64,000 bases of DNA from an uncultured Clostridia bacterium. GTDB lineage: Bacteria > Bacillota > Clostridia > Christensenellales > Aristaeellaceae. Shown piece after piece: positions 14,983-23,581 of this stretch (within the stretch, counting starts at the first letter, position 1; each line of letters starts with the position of its first letter). The notes under the pieces were generated by a model. It was not told the DNA's origin, made no database searches, and saw nothing but the letters and a program-made list of their open reading frames with translations. The translations under genes were made by a program, and so were the position numbers. The stretch covers positions 1 through 64,000 of the forward strand of contig CAMVHE010000008.1 in NCBI GenBank assembly GCA_947167215.1, in the 5' to 3' direction.

Positions 14983-16631
14983 CTCATTCGCCTCCTCCGA
15001 GAACCTCTCGAATGCACTGTGTCCTCCGATGAATTCCCCTCTTCCGCGGCAGGCTGCTCCTTCTTTTCCGGTTCGGGCTCTTTTCCCTTCAGGTAAACTG
15101 TCTGGAACAGGAAGTGCTCTCCTCCCATGCGGATGTTCGTTCCGTCCCGGAGTACCGCCTCTGCATTGTGAATTTTCTGGCCGTCCAGATAACTGCCGTT
15201 GGTGCTGTGGTCGACCAGTACCCACTCGTTATCCCGGTGAATCACATCTGCGTGTTCGCTGCTGATCCGGTTGCTGGACATTGCGCCGCAGGGCCATTCA
15301 TAGCCGCGTCCCAGTTCGATATTGTCTTTGGTCAGGAAGAGCGCTCCGCCGTATTCACTGGAAAGCAGATAGCTCACCTTCCCTGCATTTTCGATCTGCT
15401 CGGACATCTCCCCTACTGCAACCGCAAAGCTTATACCATTCGGCCGGGCTACTTCCACCAGAGCAATTCCGAAGATTTCTTCCATTTTCTCCGGCTCCAG
15501 CTGGACGCCGTCCAGCCAGGTTCCGTTTGCCGATTTCAAATCCTGGACATAATACCTGCCGTCCCTGGTAAGGATTCTGCAGTGCTTCCGTCCCACTTTA
15601 TCCTTTTCATCACTGATCTGGATATCGCTGCCTTTCTGCCGTCCGACCAGTGTTTCAATGCCGGTACTGATCGTGAAGCTCCCATCGGCGAGATCGATGA
15701 ACAGCACCCTCTGGGATCCTTCATCCAGCACTGTTTTCCTCTCGCCGGAAGGTCCCTGGACCTCCTCCTCCTCAATATCGTCCTCCAGCACCGTAAACCC
15801 AGGATTCTTTGCTGCAGAAGACTTTTTCCCGGGATTCACCGGGCCGGGTTTTGGAGCCGGTTCAGGAGCCGGTTCGTAATGCGGCTTTGGTGGCGGCGCA
15901 GGAGCCGGTTCGTAGTGCGGCATCGGCGGCGTCGGCGGAGTCGGAGTCGGTGGCGGAGTCGGCGTCGGATCCGGTGTCGGCGTCGGAGTCGGTGGTGGTG
16001 TCGGCGTCGGTGTCGGCGTCGGATCCGGTGTCGGCGTCGGCGTCGGTGGTGGTGTCGGCGTCGGCGTCGGTGGTGGTGTCGGCGTCGGTGGTGGTGTCGG
16101 TATTTCCACTGCCATAATGTTCGGTTTTACAACCTCTTCCTGCTTCTGTTCCTGCCCTTTTTCCTGAATGGGCTGGACCACAATAGAAGGGTCAGCCGGT
16201 CCCAGGCAGTCTTTGATTCCATCCGCGGCAAGCAGCTGGTCAAAAAAGCTGCTTCCCGCTTCCCTGGACCACATGACATGCTGGGTCCTGCTCAGCTGCA
16301 TCCGCATTCCCAAAGACAGCGTAGTCTCCTCTAGCCGGATGCAAAGCATATTTTTCTTTTCCTGGACAGCAAATGTCTGTTCCTGGCGGCAGTTATTGGA
16401 CTCCGTATAGGCTTTACTGAGGAAAATCAGGCACAGTTCGCAGTCGCTCAGATGCTGGGCGATTTCTTCCGGCCAGTCTGCCCCGGCCTTGATGCCGCGG
16501 TCATACCACACGCGGCATCCCGAACGTGCCAGCTGTTCCACAATGGGATATACCTTTCCGGCATCCTCATGGGAGTAGCTGATAAAGACATATTTTTCCT
16601 TTCCTTCATAGGGAAGGGCATTACAGGTCAT
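14979..16631 (-). CDS. TIR domain protein with two FHA domains
   Basis: 550 residues. An N-terminal TIR domain (about 12-140: KYVFISYSHED, VWYDRGIKAGADWPEEI) keeps a Glu84 in SNNCRQE where NAD-cleaving TIR enzymes have the catalytic Glu. A Pro-Thr repeat (about 178-245) is followed by two FHA domains (about 320-395 with GRKHC and SANGTWLDG; about 450-530 with SSEHADVI and STNGSYLDG) that bind phospho-Thr. The ATG at 16631 overlaps the STAS stop (TGATG), with GGAGGG upstream. With kinases and PP2C phosphatases in the locus, it looks like a phospho-controlled scaffold or effector. TIR activity is unproven. Confidence 0.85.
   Translation of the reverse strand: MTCNALPYEGKEKYVFISYSHEDAGKVYPIVEQLARSGCRVWYDRGIKAGADWPEEIAQHLSDCELCLIFLSKAYTESNNCRQEQTFAVQEKKNMLCIRLEETTLSLGMRMQLSRTQHVMWSREAGSSFFDQLLAADGIKDCLGPADPSIVVQPIQEKGQEQKQEEVVKPNIMAVEIPTPPPTPTPPPTPTPTPPPTPTPTPDPTPTPTPTPPPTPTPTPDPTPTPPPTPTPPTPPMPHYEPAPAPPPKPHYEPAPEPAPKPGPVNPGKKSSAAKNPGFTVLEDDIEEEEVQGPSGERKTVLDEGSQRVLFIDLADGSFTISTGIETLVGRQKGSDIQISDEKDKVGRKHCRILTRDGRYYVQDLKSANGTWLDGVQLEPEKMEEIFGIALVEVARPNGISFAVAVGEMSEQIENAGKVSYLLSSEYGGALFLTKDNIELGRGYEWPCGAMSSNRISSEHADVIHRDNEWVLVDHSTNGSYLDGQKIHNAEAVLRDGTNIRMGGEHFLFQTVYLKGKEPEPEKKEQPAAEEGNSSEDTVHSRGSRRRRMR
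15895..16110 (-). repeat. Pro-Thr coding repeat in the TIR-FHA gene
   Basis: Tandem GTCGGC/GGTGTC units on the plus strand encode PTPTP/PPPTP on the minus strand and form the linker between TIR and FHA domains. Low-complexity DNA prone to length change. Confidence 0.85.
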
Positions 16632-17002
16632 CACTTGCTCCCTCCTTCCAGGATTTCCACGGAATGGGTAATGTGTGCCCGCTCCAGCTGTTTATATACT
16701 TCCGGTGAAGGACCACGCAGGCACAGGCCGTGATCCGTGGATTCCGCCATCTGTACCGCGTCCAGAATGGCACCCATGCTTCCGCTGGTCATCCTTTTCG
16801 CACCGGACAGGTCAACAACGATATCCATTCCCATGGAAGCCAGTGCCATGAGTTCCTGCTTGAAATCTATTTCGGAACGCTCATTCAGGCTTCCCGTGAC
16901 AAATAATGTCAGACCATTGCCTTCTTCAGCTCCATGCAGGCGCACGATTTCCTTGCCTTCATTGGTCCAGACGATATCCGGGCCATCCATTTTCCGTTCC
17001 AT
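16631..17002 (-). CDS. STAS-domain (anti-sigma-antagonist-like) protein
   Basis: 123 residues. A STAS fold is suggested by LTLFVTGSLNERSEIDFKQE and IVVDLSGAKRMTSGSMGAIL, the latter matching the SpoIIAA-type loop with Ser residues that can be phosphorylated and then reset by a PP2C phosphatase. It sits between the second NHLM ABC transporter and the TIR-FHA gene, with no anti-sigma kinase of the SpoIIAB type nearby. A partner-switching role with the PP2C enzymes is possible but inferred. Confidence 0.75.
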   Translation of the reverse strand: MERKMDGPDIVWTNEGKEIVRLHGAEEGNGLTLFVTGSLNERSEIDFKQELMALASMGMDIVVDLSGAKRMTSGSMGAILDAVQMAESTDHGLCLRGPSPEVYKQLERAHITHSVEILEGGSK

Positions 17003-17004
17003 AT

Positions 17005-19581
17005 TTATTCTCCCCCTTCCGCAAGCTGACGGATAGCCATCCTGCGGAATAGTCCGTCATGCGCCATCAGCGTTTCATAATTTCCTTCATCGATCAGTTT
17101 GCCGTTCTCCATCACCAGAATGCGGTCACATGCCTGGATCGTGCTCAGCCTGTGTGCAATGACAATACGTGTTACATTCATTCTTTCAAGGCTCTCGCAC
17201 ACTTTGGACTGGGTTACATTATCCAGTGCGCTGGTGGCTTCGTCGAACAGAAGCACGGCAGGCTTATTATAAATTGCACGGGCAATCAGAATACGCTGCT
17301 GCTGTCCGCCGGAAACCGTATTTCCGCTTTCACTGACCACCGTATGGATGCCCATGGGCATGGAGTCAATGTCCCGCTTCAATCCTACCGCTTCAACCAC
17401 TTCATTCACGCGGTCAATATTGGGCTTGGACGCCGTTATGGTAATGTTTTCAAAAATGCTTCCGGAGATCAGCTTGCCATTCTGCAGCGCGGTTCCCAGT
17501 TTTTTGCGGAGAGAATGCTTATCCATGGTGCTGACATCTTTCCCGTCGTAAAGCACCTGGCCGGAATCCGGTTTTTCAAAGCCCAGAAGCAGTTTCATGA
17601 TCGTCGACTTTCCGCATCCGGAAGGTCCGACGATGCCCACATACTCACCCGGCTGGATCGTAAAGGAAACATTGTGCAGAATCGTCCGCCCGCCGGGCAC
17701 GTAGGAGAAAGTCACGTTCCGCAGTTCTACGCCGCCCTTGAGCTCCTCAATGACGTCCTTTCCGTCGCTGCTTTCCACTTCTGCATCCATGATGGGCTTC
17801 AGCCTGTCCAGCCTCGGCTTCATTTCCCGGTAAGCAAGGAACTCCTGAACCAGCGCAATCATTGCTCCCGAGAATGAACCGAAAGCGGTATTGAAAGCCA
17901 TATAATTACCGGAGGTCGTATCCATGTTCTTGTGGACCACCAGGAAATAGAAGATCATGGAAAAGATGGTTGGCGCTGCATCCCGGATAATGTCACAGAA
18001 ATCGCTGATCCGGTTGCTTCGTATTGAAGCCTGCTGGGATTCCGCCGTCGGAACCGTATACTCAAGAATCGCGCGCTGCTCTGCACCGGCCATCCGGATC
18101 TTGCTGACGCCATCCAGGAACTGATACAGCTTGCCCACTGAAGCACCATTCAAGTCGGCAATCTTCTGCCTGTATTTCATGGTCAGGGTGGAAAGTCCGT
18201 AAACCAGCGCCGCATAGACCGGAACCATGAGAACGCCCGGAAGCGTCAGCTTGCTGGAATAGTGGATCATCTGGAAAAGATAGATCAGCGACCACACCGC
18301 GGTAATGCCTGCTTCCAGTACTTTGCTGATCAGGCTGTTGGCTGTCTGGCCAAACTCTGCCAGCCGCTGTGCCATATCCGCGCTGTCAAACTTCCGCAGG
18401 AAACCTTCCTCCAGTCGGAAGACACGATGATAGATCGCATCCTGGAGCTGGTATCCTGCACGGCTGGCAACCCGGAAGTTGTAGAGATTCTTTACCAGCG
18501 TAAAGAATACGTTTCCCAGCATGATAGAAGCAATCACCGCGCTGATCTGAATGACCGAGCTCTGATCGCTCATCGGGATGTAGTCATCGTAGATTTTCTG
18601 ATTCAGCATCGGCAGCAGGAATCCGATCAGCGTACATACCAGGCTGAGCAGAACAATCCGGACCACATCGCTGGTCTGTACACTCTTCATGACATAGGCA
18701 ATCAGGTTTTTGCTTGTCAGTTTCTCATCCGGGAGCGTCCTGCTGATGACATATGCCTGCGGCGAAATTGTTTCTGCCACAGCCTTATCCAGTTTTTTGT
18801 AGCTCTTATCCGCACTGTTATAGATTCTGTACCTGCCGCCCGCTGTCGGAATACAGGCAACCGGATCCCCGTCAATCGAAGAGATCAGCATACCGCAGTC
18901 ACAGGTATACCAGTCGGAATCAAGGACAACCGGCCTGTTCAGGAATCCGGAAATCCTCGATATTTCGGGAAGCGACACATCGCCTCCGCTGGATGCCACA
19001 ACCCGGTCCCAGGGGGCCACGGTCACCCCGAGCTTTGAGCACGCAAATACCACGGTTTCATAAAGTGCGCTTCCATCCGCAACAATCGGTTCATCTCCTC
19101 CGGAGATGGCTCCCGCAATAATGCGTCCCTGGCGTTCCCGGATGTCTACTTCTTCCTTTGCGCCGTGGCGGATCACGCCGGCTTCCTGTGCTTCTCTTCC
19201 CTTGTAAATCTGCGCCAGACTTCCCTCAAAGCCGTCTGCCGCATAATCATCTTCACTCACTCCCTGGGCAAGAATGAATTTTTTGCGCAGAAAGCGCGTA
19301 TTCAGCTTCGTGTCATGCCGGAGCGTCAGTTCGCCGTTTTTGGCAATGATGGCAAAGCGCCAGTTTTCATGGTTGGTTCCTACCCAGCTGAGTGCAGGAA
19401 TGACATCGCCTTCCCCTGCTTCCATCAGGGTAAGCATGCTGTCCTTGGAATGTCCGCTTTCGTCCCATTTGGCAATACGGACGAAAGCAGTTCCCGCCTC
19501 AATGAGCCAGCCTTCTTTCGGATCATGGGTAAATAGGACTTCTGAACCCGACAGGCGGATCACATTGTCTTTTTCTTCCAT
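17005..19581 (-). CDS. NHLM-type export ABC transporter, ATP-binding/permease protein without peptidase
   Basis: 858 residues: a long N-terminal cytoplasmic region (about 1-300), a six-helix ABC transmembrane domain (about 310-580), then an ATPase with Walker A GPSGCGKS, signature VSGGQQQ, Walker B AVLLFDEATS and H-loop AHRLS. No C39 peptidase. This is the pattern of the second ABC protein of NHLM (nitrile hydratase leader microcin) export systems. The gene follows the C39-ABC gene by 15 bases and likely pairs with it. A GGGGGTGAGC site precedes the ATG. Confidence 0.88.
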   Translation of the reverse strand: MEEKDNVIRLSGSEVLFTHDPKEGWLIEAGTAFVRIAKWDESGHSKDSMLTLMEAGEGDVIPALSWVGTNHENWRFAIIAKNGELTLRHDTKLNTRFLRKKFILAQGVSEDDYAADGFEGSLAQIYKGREAQEAGVIRHGAKEEVDIRERQGRIIAGAISGGDEPIVADGSALYETVVFACSKLGVTVAPWDRVVASSGGDVSLPEISRISGFLNRPVVLDSDWYTCDCGMLISSIDGDPVACIPTAGGRYRIYNSADKSYKKLDKAVAETISPQAYVISRTLPDEKLTSKNLIAYVMKSVQTSDVVRIVLLSLVCTLIGFLLPMLNQKIYDDYIPMSDQSSVIQISAVIASIMLGNVFFTLVKNLYNFRVASRAGYQLQDAIYHRVFRLEEGFLRKFDSADMAQRLAEFGQTANSLISKVLEAGITAVWSLIYLFQMIHYSSKLTLPGVLMVPVYAALVYGLSTLTMKYRQKIADLNGASVGKLYQFLDGVSKIRMAGAEQRAILEYTVPTAESQQASIRSNRISDFCDIIRDAAPTIFSMIFYFLVVHKNMDTTSGNYMAFNTAFGSFSGAMIALVQEFLAYREMKPRLDRLKPIMDAEVESSDGKDVIEELKGGVELRNVTFSYVPGGRTILHNVSFTIQPGEYVGIVGPSGCGKSTIMKLLLGFEKPDSGQVLYDGKDVSTMDKHSLRKKLGTALQNGKLISGSIFENITITASKPNIDRVNEVVEAVGLKRDIDSMPMGIHTVVSESGNTVSGGQQQRILIARAIYNKPAVLLFDEATSALDNVTQSKVCESLERMNVTRIVIAHRLSTIQACDRILVMENGKLIDEGNYETLMAHDGLFRRMAIRQLAEGGE

Positions 19582-19596
19582 ATGCTCACCCCCCGC

Positions 19597-21744
19597 TTAA
19601 GTACTCTGGACAAGCGTCCGATACGGGCCGTCCTGCTTCATCATGCCGGCGTGAGTTCCTCTCTGGATAATTTTTCCATCACGCATCACGATGATCTCAT
19701 TGCAGTCGCGAATCGTGCTCAAACGGTGTGCAACAATAACGCAGGTGCATCCTCTTCGCCGTATATTATCCATAACCTGTTTTTCGACGACCGGGTCCAG
19801 TGCGCTTGTCGCCTCGTCCATGATAAGAATTGTCGGATTCGTCGTTAATGCTCTTGCAATCTCCAGTCTCTGCCGCTGGCCGCCGGAAAGGTTCGATGCA
19901 TTTTCCTCCAGCGTGTAATCATAGCCGCCCGGCTGCTGCATGATAAAATCATGAATACAGGCATCCTTTGCAGCCTGTTCCATATCTTCCTCCGGAATTG
20001 CCCGGTTCCAGAGGGTCAGGTTATCCCTGACCGTCCCGGAAAAAATGGAAATATTCTGACTGATCGTCGCAATGCTGGCGCTCAGCGATTTCCGCGGAAT
20101 CTGCTCAATACGCTTGCCGCCGAACAGGACATCCCCGTCCCAGGGCGTGTACAGTCCGCTGATAACTTTCGAAATCGTGCTCTTGCCGCATCCGGACGGA
20201 CCAACGAAAGCAATGGATTCACCGCTGTGCAGCGTAAAACTGAAATCCTCGATCAGCGGATTCTTCAGGCGGCTGTAGCCGAAGGTGACGCCACGAAGCT
20301 CCACCGTACCGTTCAGCTTGCCTGCTGCAGAGGTTTCTGCATCCCGCTTGACAGTGAATACACGGTCCATGGGATATTTCTCGATATCCTCAACGCGGCC
20401 GATGTTGGACTTCATCTTTTCAAAATTCTTGAAGAAGGTGACCAGTTTCTTCACCGGTTCGGAGAAAGAATCGAACAGCGAATTGAAGGCAATCAGCATG
20501 CCGACAGTCATTTCGCCCTTAATACAGAGAATACCGCCGACCATGAGAATCAGAACGTCTGTAATTTTACCGGCAACGTCCGGAATCAGGCCGATCACCT
20601 GCTGGAAACGGTTCAGCCGCTGTTCCATGCCGGCCATCTTTGCCTGATATCCCAGCAGACGGTTGCTGTATTCCATCTCCGCGCCGCCTGCCTTGATCGT
20701 GTCCGTAATGCTGAGTCCGGCGCAGACCGCACCATACAGCTTGCCGTTGCTCATCTGCAGCCGGTTCGTGGAGTCGGCGATCACCTTGCTGCTGATAAGC
20801 ACCGATGCCAGACAGACCACGACATTGCCGAGACCGATCACGGTCAGGACAGGGCTGTAGAAGAAAAGCACCACCAGATAGAAAAGTGCGGTGATGAGGT
20901 TCAGGATGGACTCGCCCATCTCGCCTGCCACAAAGTGATTGATGTCCGTATTGTTGTTCATCCGGCTGACCAGGTCGCCCACATACCGCTGATCAAAAAA
21001 GCTCATCGGCATCTTGAACATGTGGCCCAGAAAACCATAGCCGCTGGTCAGCGTCATCTTGCTTTCCAGTTTCTGAAGCAGAAGGTTCCGGTAGTACGTA
21101 AGGCCTTCCTTCAGTACCAGACTGACGCCGGTTGCCACCAGGAGCTTGGTCAGCCAGTCCTTGTATCCGTTTCCCAGAATATCATCAAAGAAAATCTGGG
21201 ACAGAATGGGAAGAACCAGTCCGGGGAAAATCAGAAGGAAGCCGATATAGATCAGCTTGAAGAGTACCCCGTATTCGCCCTGCATACGCCTCTGCAGGAA
21301 GGACAGGGTCGTCGACTTGCGCTTTTCCTTGACAAACTTATCCGTCTTGTTGAATACGAGAACCACACCGGTAAAGCATTCATCCAGCTCTTCCAGTGTC
21401 AGTCTTCTGCGCCCCATTGCCGGATCATTGATGTAGGCATATTTGCCCTTGAAACCTTCGAAGACAACAAAGTGGTTAAAATTCCAGTGGATAATACAGG
21501 GAAGCTGAATGTCCCGAAGCGCTTCCGGTTCCCGACGGTAGCCCTTGCATTCCAGGCCGTATTTCCTTGCCGCTTTCAGGATGTTTTTCGCATTACAGCC
21601 GTCACGGGAAACACCGGTTTCCTCTCTCATCTGTTCCAGCGGCAGGTACTTTCCATAATATCCGAAGATCATGGAAAGCGATGCTGCTCCGCATTCCGTC
21701 GCTTCCATCTGATAAACGGTAGGCGTTTTGACGTAATGCTTCAC
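19597..21744 (-). CDS. NHLM-type peptidase/permease/ATPase (C39 exporter)
   Basis: 715 residues. The N-terminal C39 Cys protease has Cys18 in ATECGAASLSMI, His91 in NHFVVFEG and Asp107 in INDPAMG, and cuts leaders after double-Gly. A transmembrane domain (about 160-440) and an ABC ATPase (GPSGCGKS, LSGGQRQR, ILIMDEATS, AHRLS) follow. It would remove the Nif11-type leaders during export of the four precursors. Directly downstream of the HlyD-like gene (2-base gap) and upstream of the second ABC gene. This is the typical NHLM_micro_ABC1 layout. Confidence 0.92.
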   Translation of the reverse strand: MKHYVKTPTVYQMEATECGAASLSMIFGYYGKYLPLEQMREETGVSRDGCNAKNILKAARKYGLECKGYRREPEALRDIQLPCIIHWNFNHFVVFEGFKGKYAYINDPAMGRRRLTLEELDECFTGVVLVFNKTDKFVKEKRKSTTLSFLQRRMQGEYGVLFKLIYIGFLLIFPGLVLPILSQIFFDDILGNGYKDWLTKLLVATGVSLVLKEGLTYYRNLLLQKLESKMTLTSGYGFLGHMFKMPMSFFDQRYVGDLVSRMNNNTDINHFVAGEMGESILNLITALFYLVVLFFYSPVLTVIGLGNVVVCLASVLISSKVIADSTNRLQMSNGKLYGAVCAGLSITDTIKAGGAEMEYSNRLLGYQAKMAGMEQRLNRFQQVIGLIPDVAGKITDVLILMVGGILCIKGEMTVGMLIAFNSLFDSFSEPVKKLVTFFKNFEKMKSNIGRVEDIEKYPMDRVFTVKRDAETSAAGKLNGTVELRGVTFGYSRLKNPLIEDFSFTLHSGESIAFVGPSGCGKSTISKVISGLYTPWDGDVLFGGKRIEQIPRKSLSASIATISQNISIFSGTVRDNLTLWNRAIPEEDMEQAAKDACIHDFIMQQPGGYDYTLEENASNLSGGQRQRLEIARALTTNPTILIMDEATSALDPVVEKQVMDNIRRRGCTCVIVAHRLSTIRDCNEIIVMRDGKIIQRGTHAGMMKQDGPYRTLVQST

Positions 21745-21746
21745 TT

Positions 21747-22688
21747 TCAGTCACCTCCGCTCCAGATTTCCTTAAGCTTTGTGAAAAGCTTGGAAATTGG
21801 CGGTTCCTTCTTGATGATAAAGCGTACCGTTCCCTGTGCGCCATACGTCACTTCCTGCGTCATGCCCTTCTCATTGCTCCACCAGATCTGTCCGTTACTG
21901 GTATGGAGTCCCAGAGTTACCGCCGCAACAGGGATGTTGTCCTTGGCAAAAGTCGTTGCCTGGTTGTTTTCCTTGCCGAGCACTTTGCCCATGGAAGTCG
22001 TGGATGCGGGCTGGCTGTCCACATTCAGGATATATCCCGCCATGTGCCCGTAGGTCTGGCTGTTCGCGTACGTCAGGGTGACCTGGACATCATCCCGTCC
22101 GTCATCCTGGGCCTGGGGGAAAATGCTGGTGACCAGGTTGTACAGCCATGCCGGACCCCGTTTCACTTTCTCCGTATCCTTCGGCCAGCCAAGCATGCCG
22201 GCATTGGTCACTTTCCGGATATCCTTGAAGGGAACGTATGCCACAACCACCCGGTCCGCCTGGGTAAGCGGGCTTACCCGGACAACCTCGCTGTTCTGCG
22301 TAATGGAAGAGCCGGGCAGAACCGACACTTCGGACACAATACCATTCTGGTCGGAGATGATCTCCCGTTCCTTCCCATCCGGAAGTCCCACAACCATCAG
22401 AACCTCGCCCTCATGGATCTCTGCTCCTTCTCCCACCAGAAGCCGGACAACCGTTCCCGTTTCCGTGGAGTATACAGCGTTGGTGCTGACCGGAGATACC
22501 ACCTGGCAGGGGGCCGTTACGGTAGTCGGAAGGCTTCCGTATACGGACCACACACCGGCAACCACAATCATCAGCGTGATTGCAATCAGGACAAGCCAGG
22601 ACAGCGGCGAGGTAATCTTCAGCGTCTTATCCAGCTGTTCAGGATTAGAGATTCTTTCAAGGGACGCTTTACGGTAAAGTTCGGGCAT
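21747..22688 (-). CDS. NHLM-type secretion accessory protein (HlyD-like)
   Basis: 313 residues. One N-terminal membrane helix (about 28-50) and an extracytoplasmic part with a split biotinyl/lipoyl-like domain (TGTVVRLLVGEGAEIHEGEV, GIVSEVSVLPGSSI). This is the short HlyD/membrane-fusion form that goes with NHLM exporters, also in single-membrane bacteria. AAAGGAG precedes the ATG at 22688. It heads the export genes and lies 67 bases after the second sigma factor gene. Confidence 0.85.
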   Translation of the reverse strand: MPELYRKASLERISNPEQLDKTLKITSPLSWLVLIAITLMIVVAGVWSVYGSLPTTVTAPCQVVSPVSTNAVYSTETGTVVRLLVGEGAEIHEGEVLMVVGLPDGKEREIISDQNGIVSEVSVLPGSSITQNSEVVRVSPLTQADRVVVAYVPFKDIRKVTNAGMLGWPKDTEKVKRGPAWLYNLVTSIFPQAQDDGRDDVQVTLTYANSQTYGHMAGYILNVDSQPASTTSMGKVLGKENNQATTFAKDNIPVAAVTLGLHTSNGQIWWSNEKGMTQEVTYGAQGTVRFIIKKEPPISKLFTKLKEIWSGGD

Positions 22689-22755
22689 ATTTCATTCTCC
22701 TTTCTCAACCCGTCTATCTACAAGATGCTATGTTTCCCTTACGGATTACTGCCTG

Positions 22756-23271
22756 CTACATAAGTGCCTCAAGCGTTGTGAGCGCCCCGGAAAGATGGTC
22801 CCGGACCGTTTCCGGCGCCATTCCCGTCCGTTTCGCAATTTCCGGTTCGGACAATCCGTGAAACCATTTTAATATCGCGATTTCCCGGGTTTCTTCCGGC
22901 AGACGCTTCAGTGCCTCCGCCACCCGGTCCCGGAATTCCGACATTTCTGCCGCCCGGGATACAGGGTCTTCTGCACCGTCTGCTGCAAAGCCCCATGTAT
23001 GGACCAGTGCTTCTGACGGAGAACCCCGTTCCATATTCTTCAGGCAGGTCATGGCTATCGAAAAGATCCATGTGCATTCGCTTGCCTTTGCCGGGAGATA
23101 CAGATCGTACTGCTGTCTTGCAAGCAGAAAGATCTGCCCGGCAATTGTCTCCGCATCTGCTCTGCCTGCGCCGTTCACCGTCAAATAGCGGAAAACCTTC
23201 GGATACCATTCATGATAGAAGGTATCATAGCTTCTCTTTATTCTGTGCTTCTCATATCCCCGTTTTTCCAT
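22756..23271 (-). CDS. ECF-type RNA polymerase sigma factor B
   Basis: 171 residues with sigma-70 region 2 (FYHEWYPKVFRYLTVNGAGRADAETIAGQ, CTWIFSIAMTCLKN) and region 4 helix-turn-helix (RLPEETREIAILKWFHGLSEPEIAKRTGM). It is clearly related to the sigma factor at 33626-34186; both share KWFHGLS. It lies directly upstream of the export genes and no classical anti-sigma gene is adjacent. It may direct transcription of the export or precursor genes. A GAAGGGGAT site precedes the ATG. Confidence 0.88.
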   Translation of the reverse strand: MEKRGYEKHRIKRSYDTFYHEWYPKVFRYLTVNGAGRADAETIAGQIFLLARQQYDLYLPAKASECTWIFSIAMTCLKNMERGSPSEALVHTWGFAADGAEDPVSRAAEMSEFRDRVAEALKRLPEETREIAILKWFHGLSEPEIAKRTGMAPETVRDHLSGALTTLEALM

Positions 23272-23581
23272 GATAAATCCCCTTCATATTTCTTTCTGGG
23301 CAATTCAGTGCATAGATAATTAGGTGCAATCCAGTGTGTCTCTGTTGATCCCGTTCCTTTGCTTCTCTCCTTTTGTTATCAGACGGCCGGAATCTTTTCC
23401 CGGCCGGTTTCCGGGATGAATCTCTTCGGGGAGACAATCGGATGCTGAAGAAATAACACAGACAGATGATCCGGCTCCGGAATCTGAAGCGGAAATCACG
23501 GCAGCAGGCATACATCCTGCACCCGGTTCAATGGATTTTCCGGTATCCTCTTTTTTCAGGAGGTCTGCTTCCCCTCCGGAT
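23272..23581 (-). other. Spacer between SH3/FN3 protein and sigma factor B
   Basis: 310 bases without a firm gene. A 63-codon reading frame (23320-23511, minus) has no ribosome binding site and a Ser-rich composition, and I do not call it. No strong promoter was seen, though a TTGCAC box lies about 50 bases before the sigma start without a good -10 partner. Confidence 0.4.

Noticed and set aside
23320-23511. 63-codon minus-strand frame before sigma factor B
   Set aside because: No ribosome binding site, Ser-rich and unlike any precursor; better treated as spacer.
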